From the NCBI RefSeq assembly GCF_013375035.1, contig NZ_CP056032.1:5330001-5394000 (forward strand): 64,000 bases of DNA. The letters are read 5' to 3'. The position numbers and the translations under genes were made by a program. The notes beneath the pieces were generated by a model. It did not search any database and had not been told where the DNA came from. It saw only the letters and a program-made list of their open reading frames with translations. Shown here in pieces: positions 18,531 through 28,173 of the stretch (its first letter is position 1; the number at the start of each line of letters is the position of its first letter). The DNA is from Spirosoma sp. KUDC1026 (GTDB lineage Bacteria; Bacteroidota; Bacteroidia; Cytophagales; Spirosomataceae).

Positions 18531-18647
18531 GGCGAAAGAATGAAAGAGTGAAAGAGCGAAAGGATAAAATCAGACTATTAAAGCAGAGCGCAAGAGCGAT
18601 TTATGCGTCAGCCATTTTTCGCTCTTTCACTCTTTCATTCTTTCGCC
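18531..18647. repeat. Octamer-built inverted repeat between rhaI and rhaB
   Basis: Perfect 31-bp arms (18531-18561 and 18617-18647) around a 55-nt centre. The purine arm is a run of 8-nt units (GCGAAAGA, ATGAAAGA, GTGAAAGA, GCGAAAGG). It occupies nearly all of the intergenic space and ends one base from the rhaB start codon. In the mRNA it forms a hairpin that could affect rhaB translation or stabilise the upstream message. Confidence 0.85.
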
Positions 18648-18653
18648 CTTTAA

Positions 18654-19928
18654 TTACAGCCCCGTCGCTACGGTTTTGAGGCCGCGTTCGTTGATGAGTT
18701 GCTGGCGGACGTCGAGTTGGCGGAATAGGCCTAGCGGATTCAAGGCCCCTCCAGCGCGTAACCGGGCTTCGGCGACCAATGGCCGAACATCCGTACGGAA
18801 AGCGTCCTGCAGAATCTCCTGCGCCGTTACCACGTCGTTCGCGTCGCGGGCTTCTTCTAGCGCCGTTCGGTCCACCAGCAGCGCCTGGGCATAAGCCAGT
18901 TGAATAGCTTCGACGCTTTGCAGCAAATCTTCCAGCGGATCTTTTACGTTGTGACTGGCATCGATCATCCAGCCCAGATCTTTGGTATGGCTCATGCCCC
19001 GGGCGTCCATGCCGTCGACCAACTCGTTGAAAATTAGGAAAAGTTGATAAGGCTTGATGCTACCCGCCGTCAGATCATCGTCACCATATTTGGAGTCGTT
19101 GAAATGAAAACCACCGAGCTTGCCTTCATTCAGCAGAATCGCCACAATCTGTTCGATATTGGCGTTGGGCAGGTGATGACCCAGGTCAACCAACGTATAG
19201 GCTTTCGGCCCCAGCTTGTTGGCATAGAGGTAGCTGCTGCCCCAGTCACCAACCGTCATCGAATAGAAATTGGGTTCGAACGCTTTATATTCAACGAACA
19301 TCTTCCAATCATCAGGCAAGGCGGCATAGATTTCTTGCAAACCGCTGAGGGTTCGTTCGAAAGCTTTGCGGAAGTTAAGTTGCCCCGGGAAACACGACCC
19401 ATCCGACAGCCAAACGGTCAGCGATTTTGACCCAAGGGCAATACCGTGCCGAATCACGTCGATATTATGGTCGATCGCCTGCTGGCGAACAACCCGGTCG
19501 ACGTGCTGGAGTGAGCCGAATTTGTAGCTTACGGACTGATCCGGCTGGTCCTGGAACGTATTGGAATTGACGGCGTCGAACACTAGCCCATGCGAAGACG
19601 CCTGCTGTTGAATAGCCGCTACGTCGGTCGGAATATCCCAGGGGATGTGCAGCGAAATGGCTCCGCTGGCCCGGTTCAGGGCGTGCAGCAGGCCAACGTC
19701 ATCGATTTTATCTTCCAGACTGCGCGGCTCTCCCCCGCCCCCAAAGCGGCCAAAGCGGGTACCGCCCGTACCAAGCGCCCAGCTCGGAATAGCGATCTGA
19801 AAGTCGATCAGTTTCTGAATGATTGGTTCCGCCGTCGCTACTTCCTGCGTCCAGTAGGACAGTTTGCGCTGGTGCGCAGCCAAATGACGGCTGTTGTAAT
19901 CGGAGATAATGTTCGGATCGAGGGTCAT
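18654..19928 (-). CDS. rhaI: L-rhamnose isomerase (RhaI, P. stutzeri type)
   Basis: 424 aa TIM-barrel sugar isomerase converting L-rhamnose to L-rhamnulose. Unlike E. coli RhaA, it resembles the Pseudomonas stutzeri/Gram-positive RhaI subtype. Metal-site candidates in their usual contexts: Glu213 (VEYKAFEP), Asp248 (LVDLGHH), His275 (GGFHFNDSKYGDDD) and Asp323 (MIDASHN). The subtype acts on several aldoses (for example D-allose), so side activities are possible. It is second in the operon. A purine/pyrimidine palindrome fills the 143-bp gap from the upstream aldolase gene and abuts its start codon. Confidence 0.92.
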   Translation of the reverse strand: MTLDPNIISDYNSRHLAAHQRKLSYWTQEVATAEPIIQKLIDFQIAIPSWALGTGGTRFGRFGGGGEPRSLEDKIDDVGLLHALNRASGAISLHIPWDIPTDVAAIQQQASSHGLVFDAVNSNTFQDQPDQSVSYKFGSLQHVDRVVRQQAIDHNIDVIRHGIALGSKSLTVWLSDGSCFPGQLNFRKAFERTLSGLQEIYAALPDDWKMFVEYKAFEPNFYSMTVGDWGSSYLYANKLGPKAYTLVDLGHHLPNANIEQIVAILLNEGKLGGFHFNDSKYGDDDLTAGSIKPYQLFLIFNELVDGMDARGMSHTKDLGWMIDASHNVKDPLEDLLQSVEAIQLAYAQALLVDRTALEEARDANDVVTAQEILQDAFRTDVRPLVAEARLRAGGALNPLGLFRQLDVRQQLINERGLKTVATGL

Positions 19929-19929
19929 A

Positions 19930-20059
19930 GGAAAAGGGAGAAAAGGGAACAGGAAGGAGGAAAGGGAGGAGAAAGGAAAGAAAGGAACAAGGAGAAAGGA
20001 TTTTCGCCTATGAACGCCTTCTTGTTCCTTTCTCCCTCTCTTCCCTTCCGCAACGGCGG
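19930..20059. repeat. Purine/pyrimidine inverted element between aldolase gene and rhaI
   Basis: A purine-only stretch (19930-20000, repeats of GGGAGAAAAG / GGAGAAAGG type) faces a pyrimidine stretch (20019-20048). The perfect core is 13 bp (AGAAAGGAACAAG at 19979-19991 with 20021-20033); the rest pairs imperfectly. It begins one base from the rhaI start codon. Its outer end carries TCCGCAACGGCGG (20047-20059), the complement of a GC core found in other repeats here. Confidence 0.65.
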
Positions 20060-20071
20060 AGCGCTCCTTTT

Positions 20072-22231
20072 TTATCTCACAAACGCCATAGCGACACCGC
20101 CATCGACGTTTAGTACGTTACCAGTTGATTTGCTGAGCAGGCCACCCACGAAGGCGAAACAGGCGTTGGCAACATCGTCGGGCAGGATGGCTTCGTTCAA
20201 AAGCGTGCGTTTAGCGTAGTAGGCCGGTAGCTCCTCGACGGTGATACCATAAGCTTTTGCCCGACCTTCGGCCCAGCCGCCCGCCCAGATATTAGAATCG
20301 GCGATGACAGCATCGGGGTTCACGACGTTGACGCGAATATGATCGCCACCCAGTTCGGCCGCGTTCAGTCGACTCAGGTGCAGTTGGGCAGCCTTCGCCG
20401 AACCATATCCTGCGTTGTTGGGTCCCGACACCAGCGCGTTTTTGCTGACGATATTGACAACATCACCCCCGATGCCCTGTTTCCGCATTACGGCAACGGC
20501 AGCCTGCGTTACCAGGAATTGACCTTTCACCAGAATATCGTACAGCTTGTCCCAGTCGGCCAACGTGTGGTTTTCGATGGGTTTGGAAATGCTGATCCCC
20601 GCGTTGTTGACAATGATATCGACCCCACCAAAGGCTAGTGAAGCAGCCTCCATTGCAGCCTGAATACTGTCGGCGTTCGTTACGTCCAACAACGTCGTGG
20701 CTACGGCATCGCGTCCGAATTTCTTGGTAAACTCATCTTTTGCGCCAGCCAGCCGGTCTTCGTTGATGTCGTTCAGCACGACCACGGCCCCTTCTTCGGC
20801 GAACTTTTTCGCGATGGCTTTACCAATACCACCGGCGCTACCCGTTACCAGCGCAATCCGTCCCGACAAAGCTTTCGGCTTTGGCATCCGTTGCAGTTTG
20901 GCTTCTTCGAGCAGCCAGTATTCAATATTGAACGCTTCCTGACGCGGCAATGCCGTATATTCCGACACGGCCTCTGCCCCTTTCATGACGTTAACGGCAT
21001 TGATGTAATATTCCGATGCCAGCCGGGCCGTGGTTTTATCCTTGGCAAAGGTGAACATCCCCACCCCTGGATACAGAATCACCACCGGATTCGGATCGCG
21101 CATGGCCGGGCTGTTTGGATGTTTGCAGGCGTTGTAGTACTCCGCATACATGGTCCGATACGTAGCAAAGGCCGGGGCCAGCTTCTCCTTCAGCGCTGCT
21201 ACGTCCGACCTGTCCTCCTCGGAGGACAGGTCCAGCACCAGCGGGCTGATTTTAGTACGCAGGAAGTGATCGGGGCAGCTCGTACCCATTGGCGCCAGCT
21301 TTGCTAAATCTTCCGAGTTAATGAATTCGAGTACCCGTTCGTCGTCAGTAAAATGGCCAACCATTGTCCGTTCGGACGAACAAAAACCCCGGAGCACCGG
21401 AGCGAGCAGAGCCGCCTGTTTCTTCCGCTTGTCTGGCGATGCACTTTCCAGCTTCTGTCCCCCGAACACAGGCCGGTTTTTCCCAAAGTTACTTTCCAGG
21501 TATTCCGCGCAGCGCTCAATCACTTCCAGTGTATTCACGTAGCTGTCGTAGGACGTATCGCCCCAGGTGAACAGGCCGTGTGAACCCAGCATAATGCCTC
21601 GCAGGGTAACGCCCCGCGCGGCTGCTTCGTCCAGACAGGCCCGCAGCTTAAGGCCCAGGTCGAAACCGGGCCGCTGCCACTCGACCCAGCCAACCTCACC
21701 GCCGAACAATTCGTCGGTAATACGTTTGCCATCCTTGGCGGCCGCAATAGCGATGGCAGCATCGGGGTGCAGGTGGTCAATATGCTTAAACGGCAGAAAA
21801 CCGTGTAATGGCGTATCGATGGATGGCGCTTTCGACGCCAGATCAAAGATTGAGTAGTTGAATAGCTCAACCATTTCATCTTCAAACTCCAGTCCCCGAT
21901 AGACCTTCTCCAGACTCCGCAGCCGGTCCAGGTACAGAGCCGCACAACCCGCCTTGGTCAACGTGCCAATGTCTCCCCCGGAACCTTTGATCCACATTAC
22001 ATCGGCGTTCTGTCCGGTCAGCGGATCTTTATCAACAATTTTCACGGAGGTATTGCCCCCGCCGTAGTTCGTCAGTCGCAGATCCGCCCCCAGGATATTG
22101 GAACGGTAGATAAACAGGGCAACTTCATCCCCCGCTAGGTCAGCGGCTTTCGCGTCGTCCCATAAATAACTGACGTGTTTGAAATCGGATGCCGACCGAC
22201 GTTCGGCTAGTGTATTGGAATTACTTACCAT
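20072..22231 (-). CDS. rhaEW: Bifunctional rhamnulose-1-phosphate aldolase / lactaldehyde dehydrogenase
   Basis: 719 aa two-domain enzyme. Residues about 30-400 are a class II (zinc) aldolase/epimerase domain with GGGNTS (58-62), metal-ligand histidines in KHIDHLHPD (150, 153, 155) and SHGLF (218); it should cleave rhamnulose-1-phosphate to DHAP and L-lactaldehyde. Residues about 455-719 are a short-chain dehydrogenase: T463-GSAGGIG470 for NAD(P), NNAG (542-545), and Ser596, Tyr609 and Lys613 as catalytic residues; it should oxidise lactaldehyde to lactate. The fusion channels the toxic aldehyde. It is the first gene of the rha operon, divergent from susC with a 571-bp gap. Confidence 0.92.
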   Translation of the reverse strand: MVSNSNTLAERRSASDFKHVSYLWDDAKAADLAGDEVALFIYRSNILGADLRLTNYGGGNTSVKIVDKDPLTGQNADVMWIKGSGGDIGTLTKAGCAALYLDRLRSLEKVYRGLEFEDEMVELFNYSIFDLASKAPSIDTPLHGFLPFKHIDHLHPDAAIAIAAAKDGKRITDELFGGEVGWVEWQRPGFDLGLKLRACLDEAAARGVTLRGIMLGSHGLFTWGDTSYDSYVNTLEVIERCAEYLESNFGKNRPVFGGQKLESASPDKRKKQAALLAPVLRGFCSSERTMVGHFTDDERVLEFINSEDLAKLAPMGTSCPDHFLRTKISPLVLDLSSEEDRSDVAALKEKLAPAFATYRTMYAEYYNACKHPNSPAMRDPNPVVILYPGVGMFTFAKDKTTARLASEYYINAVNVMKGAEAVSEYTALPRQEAFNIEYWLLEEAKLQRMPKPKALSGRIALVTGSAGGIGKAIAKKFAEEGAVVVLNDINEDRLAGAKDEFTKKFGRDAVATTLLDVTNADSIQAAMEAASLAFGGVDIIVNNAGISISKPIENHTLADWDKLYDILVKGQFLVTQAAVAVMRKQGIGGDVVNIVSKNALVSGPNNAGYGSAKAAQLHLSRLNAAELGGDHIRVNVVNPDAVIADSNIWAGGWAEGRAKAYGITVEELPAYYAKRTLLNEAILPDDVANACFAFVGGLLSKSTGNVLNVDGGVAMAFVR

Positions 22232-22802
22232 GGTCTCGTTCTATAGGCAACATCTTGTCTGTTGCCGGATCTCTTATACGTTCGGCCTAAAAGTAGGCAG
22301 AGCGATTCGGACAGGTTTCCTCTACCTACCTACTCGCTTCTACGTCCCGTCGGCTTGGGACGGCCGTAAATAAGGCTTTTTATTCTCTTCAAAAGGGCTT
22401 TGTCTCACGCTCCTACTAATAAGTAGTGTTCGCTAGTACCATTTGTGTTTAATTCCAAGCGCAGGACGGTGGGGGCCAAAACGGGTGAGGCAATCCTTAG
22501 TACTGCCAGCCAACAGATATATAAAGCCTTTCCTGTCTCCACTACGTCTAGAAGGCTTTCTATCTGTTTTCACTGTTTTGTAGGAGTGCTATGTCACCAC
22601 TTGTGAGATAATAAGTGGATAATGAAATCTTTAATAAAGCACCGATTGTACGTTACTACTCAAAAATGCCTTATTTTATTTATTAAGCACCTTAGAAAAG
22701 AAACAAAAATTCCGTTCGTAGCGAATACATCATGCATTTTCTTCGCCTATCTTTGTTTCCCTGTTCAATAGGGTTTAATCAATTTTTAATCTTTATTAAT
22801 CA
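22232..22802. promoter_or_regulatory. Divergent control region between rha operon and susCD
   Basis: 571 bp without a credible ORF. It must hold the promoters of both the rha operon and the SusC/SusD operon. Visible inverted repeats that could be regulator sites: CTACT-AATA-AGTAG (22413-22426) and CCACTT-N10-AAGTGG (22597-22618). A full -7 box is present only on the susC side (22748-22755); none was found for the rha operon. Assignment to the GntR-type regulator is a guess. Confidence 0.5.
22748..22755 (+). promoter_or_regulatory. -7 box of the rhamnose-linked susCD operon
   Basis: TATCTTTG matches TAnnTTTG in full; a leader of about 40 nt, ending in an AT-rich stretch, would precede the ATG at 22803. 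The -33 region is weak (TTCG), which may suit activator control. Confidence 0.5.
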
Positions 22803-25800
22803 ATGAAGAAAATTTTATTTGGAAGCTGGTTGCTTTCGATCCTGTTCTGTCTGCCTCTTTTGGCACAGGACGGAGGGGTCAGCGGCCGCGTCACTTCATC
22901 AGATGATGGCTCAGCCCTTCCCGGCGTGAGCGTACAGATTAAGGGAACCAGTCAAGGTACAACAACCGACGCGCAGGGTAACTACCGCGTCAACGGAGCA
23001 GCGGGTAAAACGCTGGTTTTTAGTTTCATTGGGTATGTTACTCAGGAGGTCGTCGTTGGTAACCGGTCTACGGTAAACGTTGTCCTGGTAGGTGATTCGC
23101 AGCAGTTGAACGAGGTGGTCGTTATCGGTTACGGTACGCAGCAGCGTCAGCGGGTTACATCGTCGATCTCGGAGGTGAAAGGTGCTACGATTGCCAACCT
23201 GGCAACGCCCAGCTTCGACCAGCAGCTAGCCGGCCGGGCAGCTGGTGTTCAGGTGTCGACGCCATCGGGTATCCTCGGTCAGGCGCCGGTTATCCGGATT
23301 CGGGGTGTGAACTCGATTTCGTCGGGGGCCAGCCCACTTATCGTTGTTGATGGTGTCCCTCTTATTACGGGGAACCAGAGTGGCACGACGCCAACGAACC
23401 CCTTAGGTGACATCAACCCACAGGATATTGAGTCGTATGATATCCTGAAAGATGGTGCTGCCACGGCTATTTACGGTTCGCGGGCGGCCAATGGTGTCAT
23501 CCTGATCACGACCAAAAAAGGCAAGAAAAATAGCGGTGTTCGGGTAAACCTCGACATCCAGGGTGGTGTTACCAACGCTTTTACGCGCTTTGACCTGCTC
23601 AACGCCCAGGAATTCGTTCAGATTGCCAACGAAAAAAGCGCGAACGCGGGCGGTGGCGTTATTGCGGCTCTGGACGCAAACAACACGAACACCGACTGGC
23701 AGAATCAAATCTTCCGCCAGGGCTCATCGAACAATTACAACCTGAGCGTAACGGGTGGTGGCGAAAAAACCAGCTACTATTACTCGCTGGGCTTCAACAA
23801 ACAGGTTGGGGCTATCCGGCCAAACGATCAGACGCGTTTCTCGTTCCTGACCAACATCGACCATAGCATCAATAAATACCTGTCGGTAGGTGCTAAAGTT
23901 CAGGTAGCGCGCACGATCAACAACGGTCTGAACACAGGTACCAATGCTCTGTCAGGTAACCTGACCGGCGCAGCCCGTCTGTTCCCGAACGTACCGGTTT
24001 ACGATGACAACAACCCAACGGGTTATAACATCTCGCCTGATGGTGCTATTCTGGGTTCGGGCGCTAACACGCGTAACATCGACAACAACTACACCAACAT
24101 CCGGTTCGTTATCGATAACAACAAACTGGGTGCCACGACAACCCGCGTGCTCCCAACCGGCTACGTGAATATTACTCCGTTCCCAGGCCTGAGCCTGCGT
24201 TCGCAGGTGGGTGCCGACTACACCGGCGTTCGTACCTTGTTATCGTATGACCCTCGTCACGGTGATGGTCGTGGTTCAAATGGTGTTGTTAGCCAGACCT
24301 CACGCGAAGTACTGCGCTGGAACATCCAGAACGTCCTGAACTTCGATCGCGATTTCGGCGGACACAACGTCAACCTGACACTGGGTACGGAGTATCAGAA
24401 AACAACAGTTTCGACGTTCACCGCTGGTGGGCAGAATTTTTCGGATCGTTTCTTTCTGCAAAACGGTCTGATCACGGGTAACTACGCGACACAGACGTCA
24501 AGTGGTTCGTTCACACCGAGCGGTTTCGATTCATACTTTGGTCGTCTGCAATACAGCTACCGCGACAAATACCTGGCTTCGTTCAGTGCTCGTAACGATG
24601 GTCTGTCATCGCTGCCACTGGCTAACCGCCGGGGTACCTTCCTGGGCGGATCTGTTGGATACCGCATTGCTCAGGAAGACTTCTATAAAAACTCGGCCGT
24701 TGCCCGTGTCATGAACGATCTGAAAATCCGGGCCAGCTACGCCGAAGTAGGTAACACGGAAATTGGTTCGTTCCCATACGTTGGTATTTTCGGTGCGGCT
24801 CAGTATGGTTCGCAGAACGGTATTGGCTTCAGCCAGGCGGGCAATAATGACCTACGCTGGGAACGCAGTAAGAAAGTTGACGTAGGGGTTGATTTTGGTT
24901 TCCTGAACAACCGGCTGACCGCCAGCTTCGATTACTTCCGGAACAACATCGACGGACTGATTCTGGCTGCCCCAACACCTAGCTCGCTGGGTATTCCGAA
25001 CAACTCGATCAACCGGAACGTCGGTTCGATGTATAACCAGGGTTTTGAAGCGGCCGTTGGTTTCGAGGCTATCAACAAAGGTGGTTTCCGCTGGAATATC
25101 AACGCCAACTATACGACGCTGAACAACAAAATCCTGGCGCTGAACAAAAACAACGCGGGTGTTGATCAGGATATCATTTACACCTACAACATCAACCGGG
25201 TAGGTTATTCCGTCGGCTCGATCTATGGCTATGAATACGCTGGCGTTAACTCGACCAATGGTAACCCAATGTATTACAAAGCTGATGGCACCATCGTTCA
25301 GCGGATTCTGTCATCGGGTAACTATGCATTCTACGATGCTACGAATCCATCATCGGCTACCGCCAGTCAAGCTGCTACGCTGAATGCAACCACCGACCGG
25401 AAAATTCTGGGTGTTACTAACCCGAAATTCTACGGTGGTATTACTAACTCGTTCAGCTACAGTGGTTTCGATCTGGAACTGTTCGTTCGGTATTCGGGTG
25501 GCAACAAGATCATGAACGTAACCCGTCAGGAAACCCTGCTGAACCAGGATTTCAACAACAACGGTCGCGAAATTCTGAACCGCTGGCAGCGCGAAGGCGA
25601 CGTAACAGACGTACCTCGCCTATACCTGTCGCGTACCGCCCAGGCTAACCAGACGGGCAGCGCCATTAGCCGCTTTGTGGAAAATGGTGATTTCATCCGT
25701 ATCCAGAACATCGTACTTGGGTATACACTGCCTAAAGGTTTGTTGAACCGGGGCGCTTTCCCAATCAGCAGCCTGCGGGTATTCGCTCAGATCCAGAACG

Positions 25801-25937
25801 CCTTCACCTTCACTAAGTACAAAGGCCTGGACCCAGAGTTGAACGCAAACGGCGATACGAACGATCAGTTCGGCATTGATTACAACACCAACCCACAATT
25901 GCGGGTGATTACGTTTGGCTTAAACGTCGGCTTATAA
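22803..25937 (+). CDS. SusC-family transporter divergent from rha operon
   Basis: 1044 aa. Signal peptide ending LLAQ, carboxypeptidase-regulatory-like domain (about 24-95), TonB box (LNEVVVIGYGTQQRQ), plug with ATAIYGSRAANGVILITTKKG (the SusC signature), and an outer-membrane barrel. It pairs with the SusD 14 bp downstream. Position suggests uptake of rhamnose or rhamnose-containing oligosaccharides. No alpha-L-rhamnosidase or other glycosidase is adjacent, so it may import free sugar or products released elsewhere. Its first 60 residues closely match the SusC at 6614 (KGSWLL-type start, TSS-DGS-LPGVS), so the two pairs are paralogs. Confidence 0.93.
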   Translation: MKKILFGSWLLSILFCLPLLAQDGGVSGRVTSSDDGSALPGVSVQIKGTSQGTTTDAQGNYRVNGAAGKTLVFSFIGYVTQEVVVGNRSTVNVVLVGDSQQLNEVVVIGYGTQQRQRVTSSISEVKGATIANLATPSFDQQLAGRAAGVQVSTPSGILGQAPVIRIRGVNSISSGASPLIVVDGVPLITGNQSGTTPTNPLGDINPQDIESYDILKDGAATAIYGSRAANGVILITTKKGKKNSGVRVNLDIQGGVTNAFTRFDLLNAQEFVQIANEKSANAGGGVIAALDANNTNTDWQNQIFRQGSSNNYNLSVTGGGEKTSYYYSLGFNKQVGAIRPNDQTRFSFLTNIDHSINKYLSVGAKVQVARTINNGLNTGTNALSGNLTGAARLFPNVPVYDDNNPTGYNISPDGAILGSGANTRNIDNNYTNIRFVIDNNKLGATTTRVLPTGYVNITPFPGLSLRSQVGADYTGVRTLLSYDPRHGDGRGSNGVVSQTSREVLRWNIQNVLNFDRDFGGHNVNLTLGTEYQKTTVSTFTAGGQNFSDRFFLQNGLITGNYATQTSSGSFTPSGFDSYFGRLQYSYRDKYLASFSARNDGLSSLPLANRRGTFLGGSVGYRIAQEDFYKNSAVARVMNDLKIRASYAEVGNTEIGSFPYVGIFGAAQYGSQNGIGFSQAGNNDLRWERSKKVDVGVDFGFLNNRLTASFDYFRNNIDGLILAAPTPSSLGIPNNSINRNVGSMYNQGFEAAVGFEAINKGGFRWNINANYTTLNNKILALNKNNAGVDQDIIYTYNINRVGYSVGSIYGYEYAGVNSTNGNPMYYKADGTIVQRILSSGNYAFYDATNPSSATASQAATLNATTDRKILGVTNPKFYGGITNSFSYSGFDLELFVRYSGGNKIMNVTRQETLLNQDFNNNGREILNRWQREGDVTDVPRLYLSRTAQANQTGSAISRFVENGDFIRIQNIVLGYTLPKGLLNRGAFPISSLRVFAQIQNAFTFTKYKGLDPELNANGDTNDQFGIDYNTNPQLRVITFGLNVGL

Positions 25938-25951
25938 TCAAGAGTACATCC

Positions 25952-27562
25952 ATGAATTTCAAGAAATCATCTATATATGTAGCGCTGGGGGTCTCGTTAA
26001 CGATGACCGCCTGTACTGTTACGGATCTGCAGCCTCAGACCGCGCTATCTGAGACGACGGCATTCCAGACGCCAGAGCGTATTGCCCTGGCGGTAGCTGG
26101 TGTGTACGACGGAGGTCAGTCTGGTTTTTACGCGGGTGGCGCCGTTCGGGGCTACAACTTCGGCGCGGCTCACCTGGAACAGGGTGATGCACGCGGAGAA
26201 GACATGGCGCTGGCTGCTACCTTCTACGGTATCACCTACCAGAGCACGTATGACGCTAACCAACCGAACAATGTGTATTACTGGCAGAATGCCTATGCCA
26301 TGATCAACCGGGCTAACGTCGTTATCGCGGGGTTGGCAACGGCTCAGCCATCGGCTTCATTAACTCAGGCACAAATCGATGCCTATGTAGCTGAGTGTCG
26401 GTACCTACGCGCTATGGCGCACCACTATCTGCTGGTTAACTTTTCGCGCCCGTTTGGTGATAACCCAACGGCAGCTGCGGGGGGTGTTCCTTACCGGACA
26501 ACACCGGTAACGGGCGGTGCCAGTGTAAATGAAGCGATTCAGCAGGGACGTAACACAGTAGCTGAATGCTATGACCGGATCATCGAAGATCTGAATTACG
26601 CCGAAGAAAAACTGCCCGACACCCGAGCCGGTAACCTCAAGATCACCCGTGTTACCAAAGGAGCTGCTATTGCACTGAAAACCCGCGTGCGGCTACACCA
26701 GAACAACTGGGCCGAAGTAATCCGGGAAGCCAATAAACTGGTTCCAACGGCGGCACCGTTCACCAGCCCGATCGGCGCCTATGCACTGACCGGCTCACCG
26801 TTGGGCGCATTCGGTTCGGCGAACAAATCAAATTCGGAGTCGATCTTCTCGATGGAGAACAACGACGTGGACAACGCCGGTGTCAACGGTGCTCCGGCGG
26901 CCATGTACACTGCCAGCTCGCTCGGTGGTCGGGGTATTATCCTGATCAGCCCAATTCTGTGGAACCAGCCTTTCTTCCCAGCAGGTGACCTTCGGAAAGC
27001 AACGGGTACCGCCGTAGCGGCCGATCCCGCTTCGTCGTCAGGTAAAGGTGGGTATTTCACCCGTAAATACCCGGATGCAACGACACGGACGGAGAACGCT
27101 CCAATCATTCGTTACGCCGAGGTGCTGCTGAATTTGGCCGAAGCGCTATCGCGTTCGGGTAGTGCTGTCGACACACGGGCAGTGGCCCTGTTGAGCGCTG
27201 TTCGAAACCGTTCGGTAACGACGGCTGCGAATCAGTACACGGCCGCCAGCTTTGCTTCGGGTAACGAACTGACTCGTGCGATCATTAACGAGCGCCGTCC
27301 AGAGTTCCTGGCCGAAGGTCTGCGCTGGCTGGACATCCATCGTTTGTCGACGGACGCAACGTTCCGTCAAGCAGCGGGTATCCCGGCGAAAGCGGCTATC
27401 AGCATTACGAACTTCGCTCCGTTGTATACCAACACGGCAACCACGACGTTTCCGACAGAACCAGCTATTCCCTACAGCGATTACCGGTTCCTGTGGCCAA
27501 TTCCGCTGGAAGAGATCAACAATAACCCCGTGTTAGCGACTCAGCAGAATCCTGGTTACTAA
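25952..27562 (+). CDS. SusD-family lipoprotein divergent from rha operon
   Basis: 536 aa surface lipoprotein with a lipobox (LTMTAC, Cys near residue 23). Typical SusD segments: YVAECRYLRAMAHHYLLVNF, the TPR-like TRVRLHQNNWAEVIREANKL, and IINERRPEFLAEGLRWLDIHRL near the C-terminus. It forms the extracellular lid of the preceding SusC and should bind the sugar. The operon ends at a perfect terminator. Confidence 0.92.
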   Translation: MNFKKSSIYVALGVSLTMTACTVTDLQPQTALSETTAFQTPERIALAVAGVYDGGQSGFYAGGAVRGYNFGAAHLEQGDARGEDMALAATFYGITYQSTYDANQPNNVYYWQNAYAMINRANVVIAGLATAQPSASLTQAQIDAYVAECRYLRAMAHHYLLVNFSRPFGDNPTAAAGGVPYRTTPVTGGASVNEAIQQGRNTVAECYDRIIEDLNYAEEKLPDTRAGNLKITRVTKGAAIALKTRVRLHQNNWAEVIREANKLVPTAAPFTSPIGAYALTGSPLGAFGSANKSNSESIFSMENNDVDNAGVNGAPAAMYTASSLGGRGIILISPILWNQPFFPAGDLRKATGTAVAADPASSSGKGGYFTRKYPDATTRTENAPIIRYAEVLLNLAEALSRSGSAVDTRAVALLSAVRNRSVTTAANQYTAASFASGNELTRAIINERRPEFLAEGLRWLDIHRLSTDATFRQAAGIPAKAAISITNFAPLYTNTATTTFPTEPAIPYSDYRFLWPIPLEEINNNPVLATQQNPGY

Positions 27563-27580
27563 GTTTGCGTAACGTTCCCT

Positions 27581-27620
27581 AAAAAGGACCTCCCAGCAAC
27601 TGGGAGGTCCTTTTTGCTTT
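27581..27620 (+). terminator. Terminator of the rhamnose-linked susCD operon
   Basis: Perfect 15-bp stem AAAAAGGACCTCCCA / TGGGAGGTCCTTTTT with a GCAAC loop, then GCTTTT. Confidence 0.9.
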
Positions 27621-27840
27621 TCATTCACTCTATAAGTTCCAGATTTTAGCTTCTATTTTTTCACTTGTTCACACCGGTTCCTGGCATTTTTTCAAAAAAC
27701 TTTACGAGGGCTTAAAATATCTACCCTTCATTTGGCGACTACCTTACTAAGAGCAGCAGGTGCACTATTTAGCTGACGCATGGCATGCAATGTTACGCTA
27801 ATCCTGTCCCTGCCGCTTCAGGTTAAACATCTCTAAACAA

Positions 27841-28119
27841 ATGAATCGTATGGTTATTTGGCGCATAGCCGGTATAGCGCTGGTCGCAGGCCTGGCCCTT
27901 TTTCTGGTATCACTTCTTATCAAACTTGTCCTGGTCGTGCTGGCCGTTGGGCTTACGCTCCGGATAGTCGGTGGCTACATCGCCAGCCGCTTCTTTGGTG
28001 CGCAACTTGGTCGGGGACGGTGGCAGCAACCACAGATCATTTCGATCGACAACCCAACGCCTGCTTACCAGGCAATTCCTGTCACGGCCAGCTACGACCG
28101 GATTATTCCCATCGGCTAA
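27841..28119 (+). CDS. Small membrane protein
   Basis: 92 aa, hypothetical. Residues about 7-50 are strongly hydrophobic (one long or two short membrane helices), followed by a basic stretch and a polar tail with several prolines. It lies 54 bp before the Hsp20 gene on the same strand and may belong to the same stress-related unit. No family recognised. Confidence 0.5.
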   Translation: MNRMVIWRIAGIALVAGLALFLVSLLIKLVLVVLAVGLTLRIVGGYIASRFFGAQLGRGRWQQPQIISIDNPTPAYQAIPVTASYDRIIPIG

Positions 28120-28173
28120 GCCGGCCAATTTGAACAGTAACGAATTGAACAAACACACGTAAAGACAAGAGTC

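Noticed and set aside
19268..19285. GGTTCGAA motif resembling a T-loop
   Set aside because: It lies within the rhaI coding sequence and has no matching stem.
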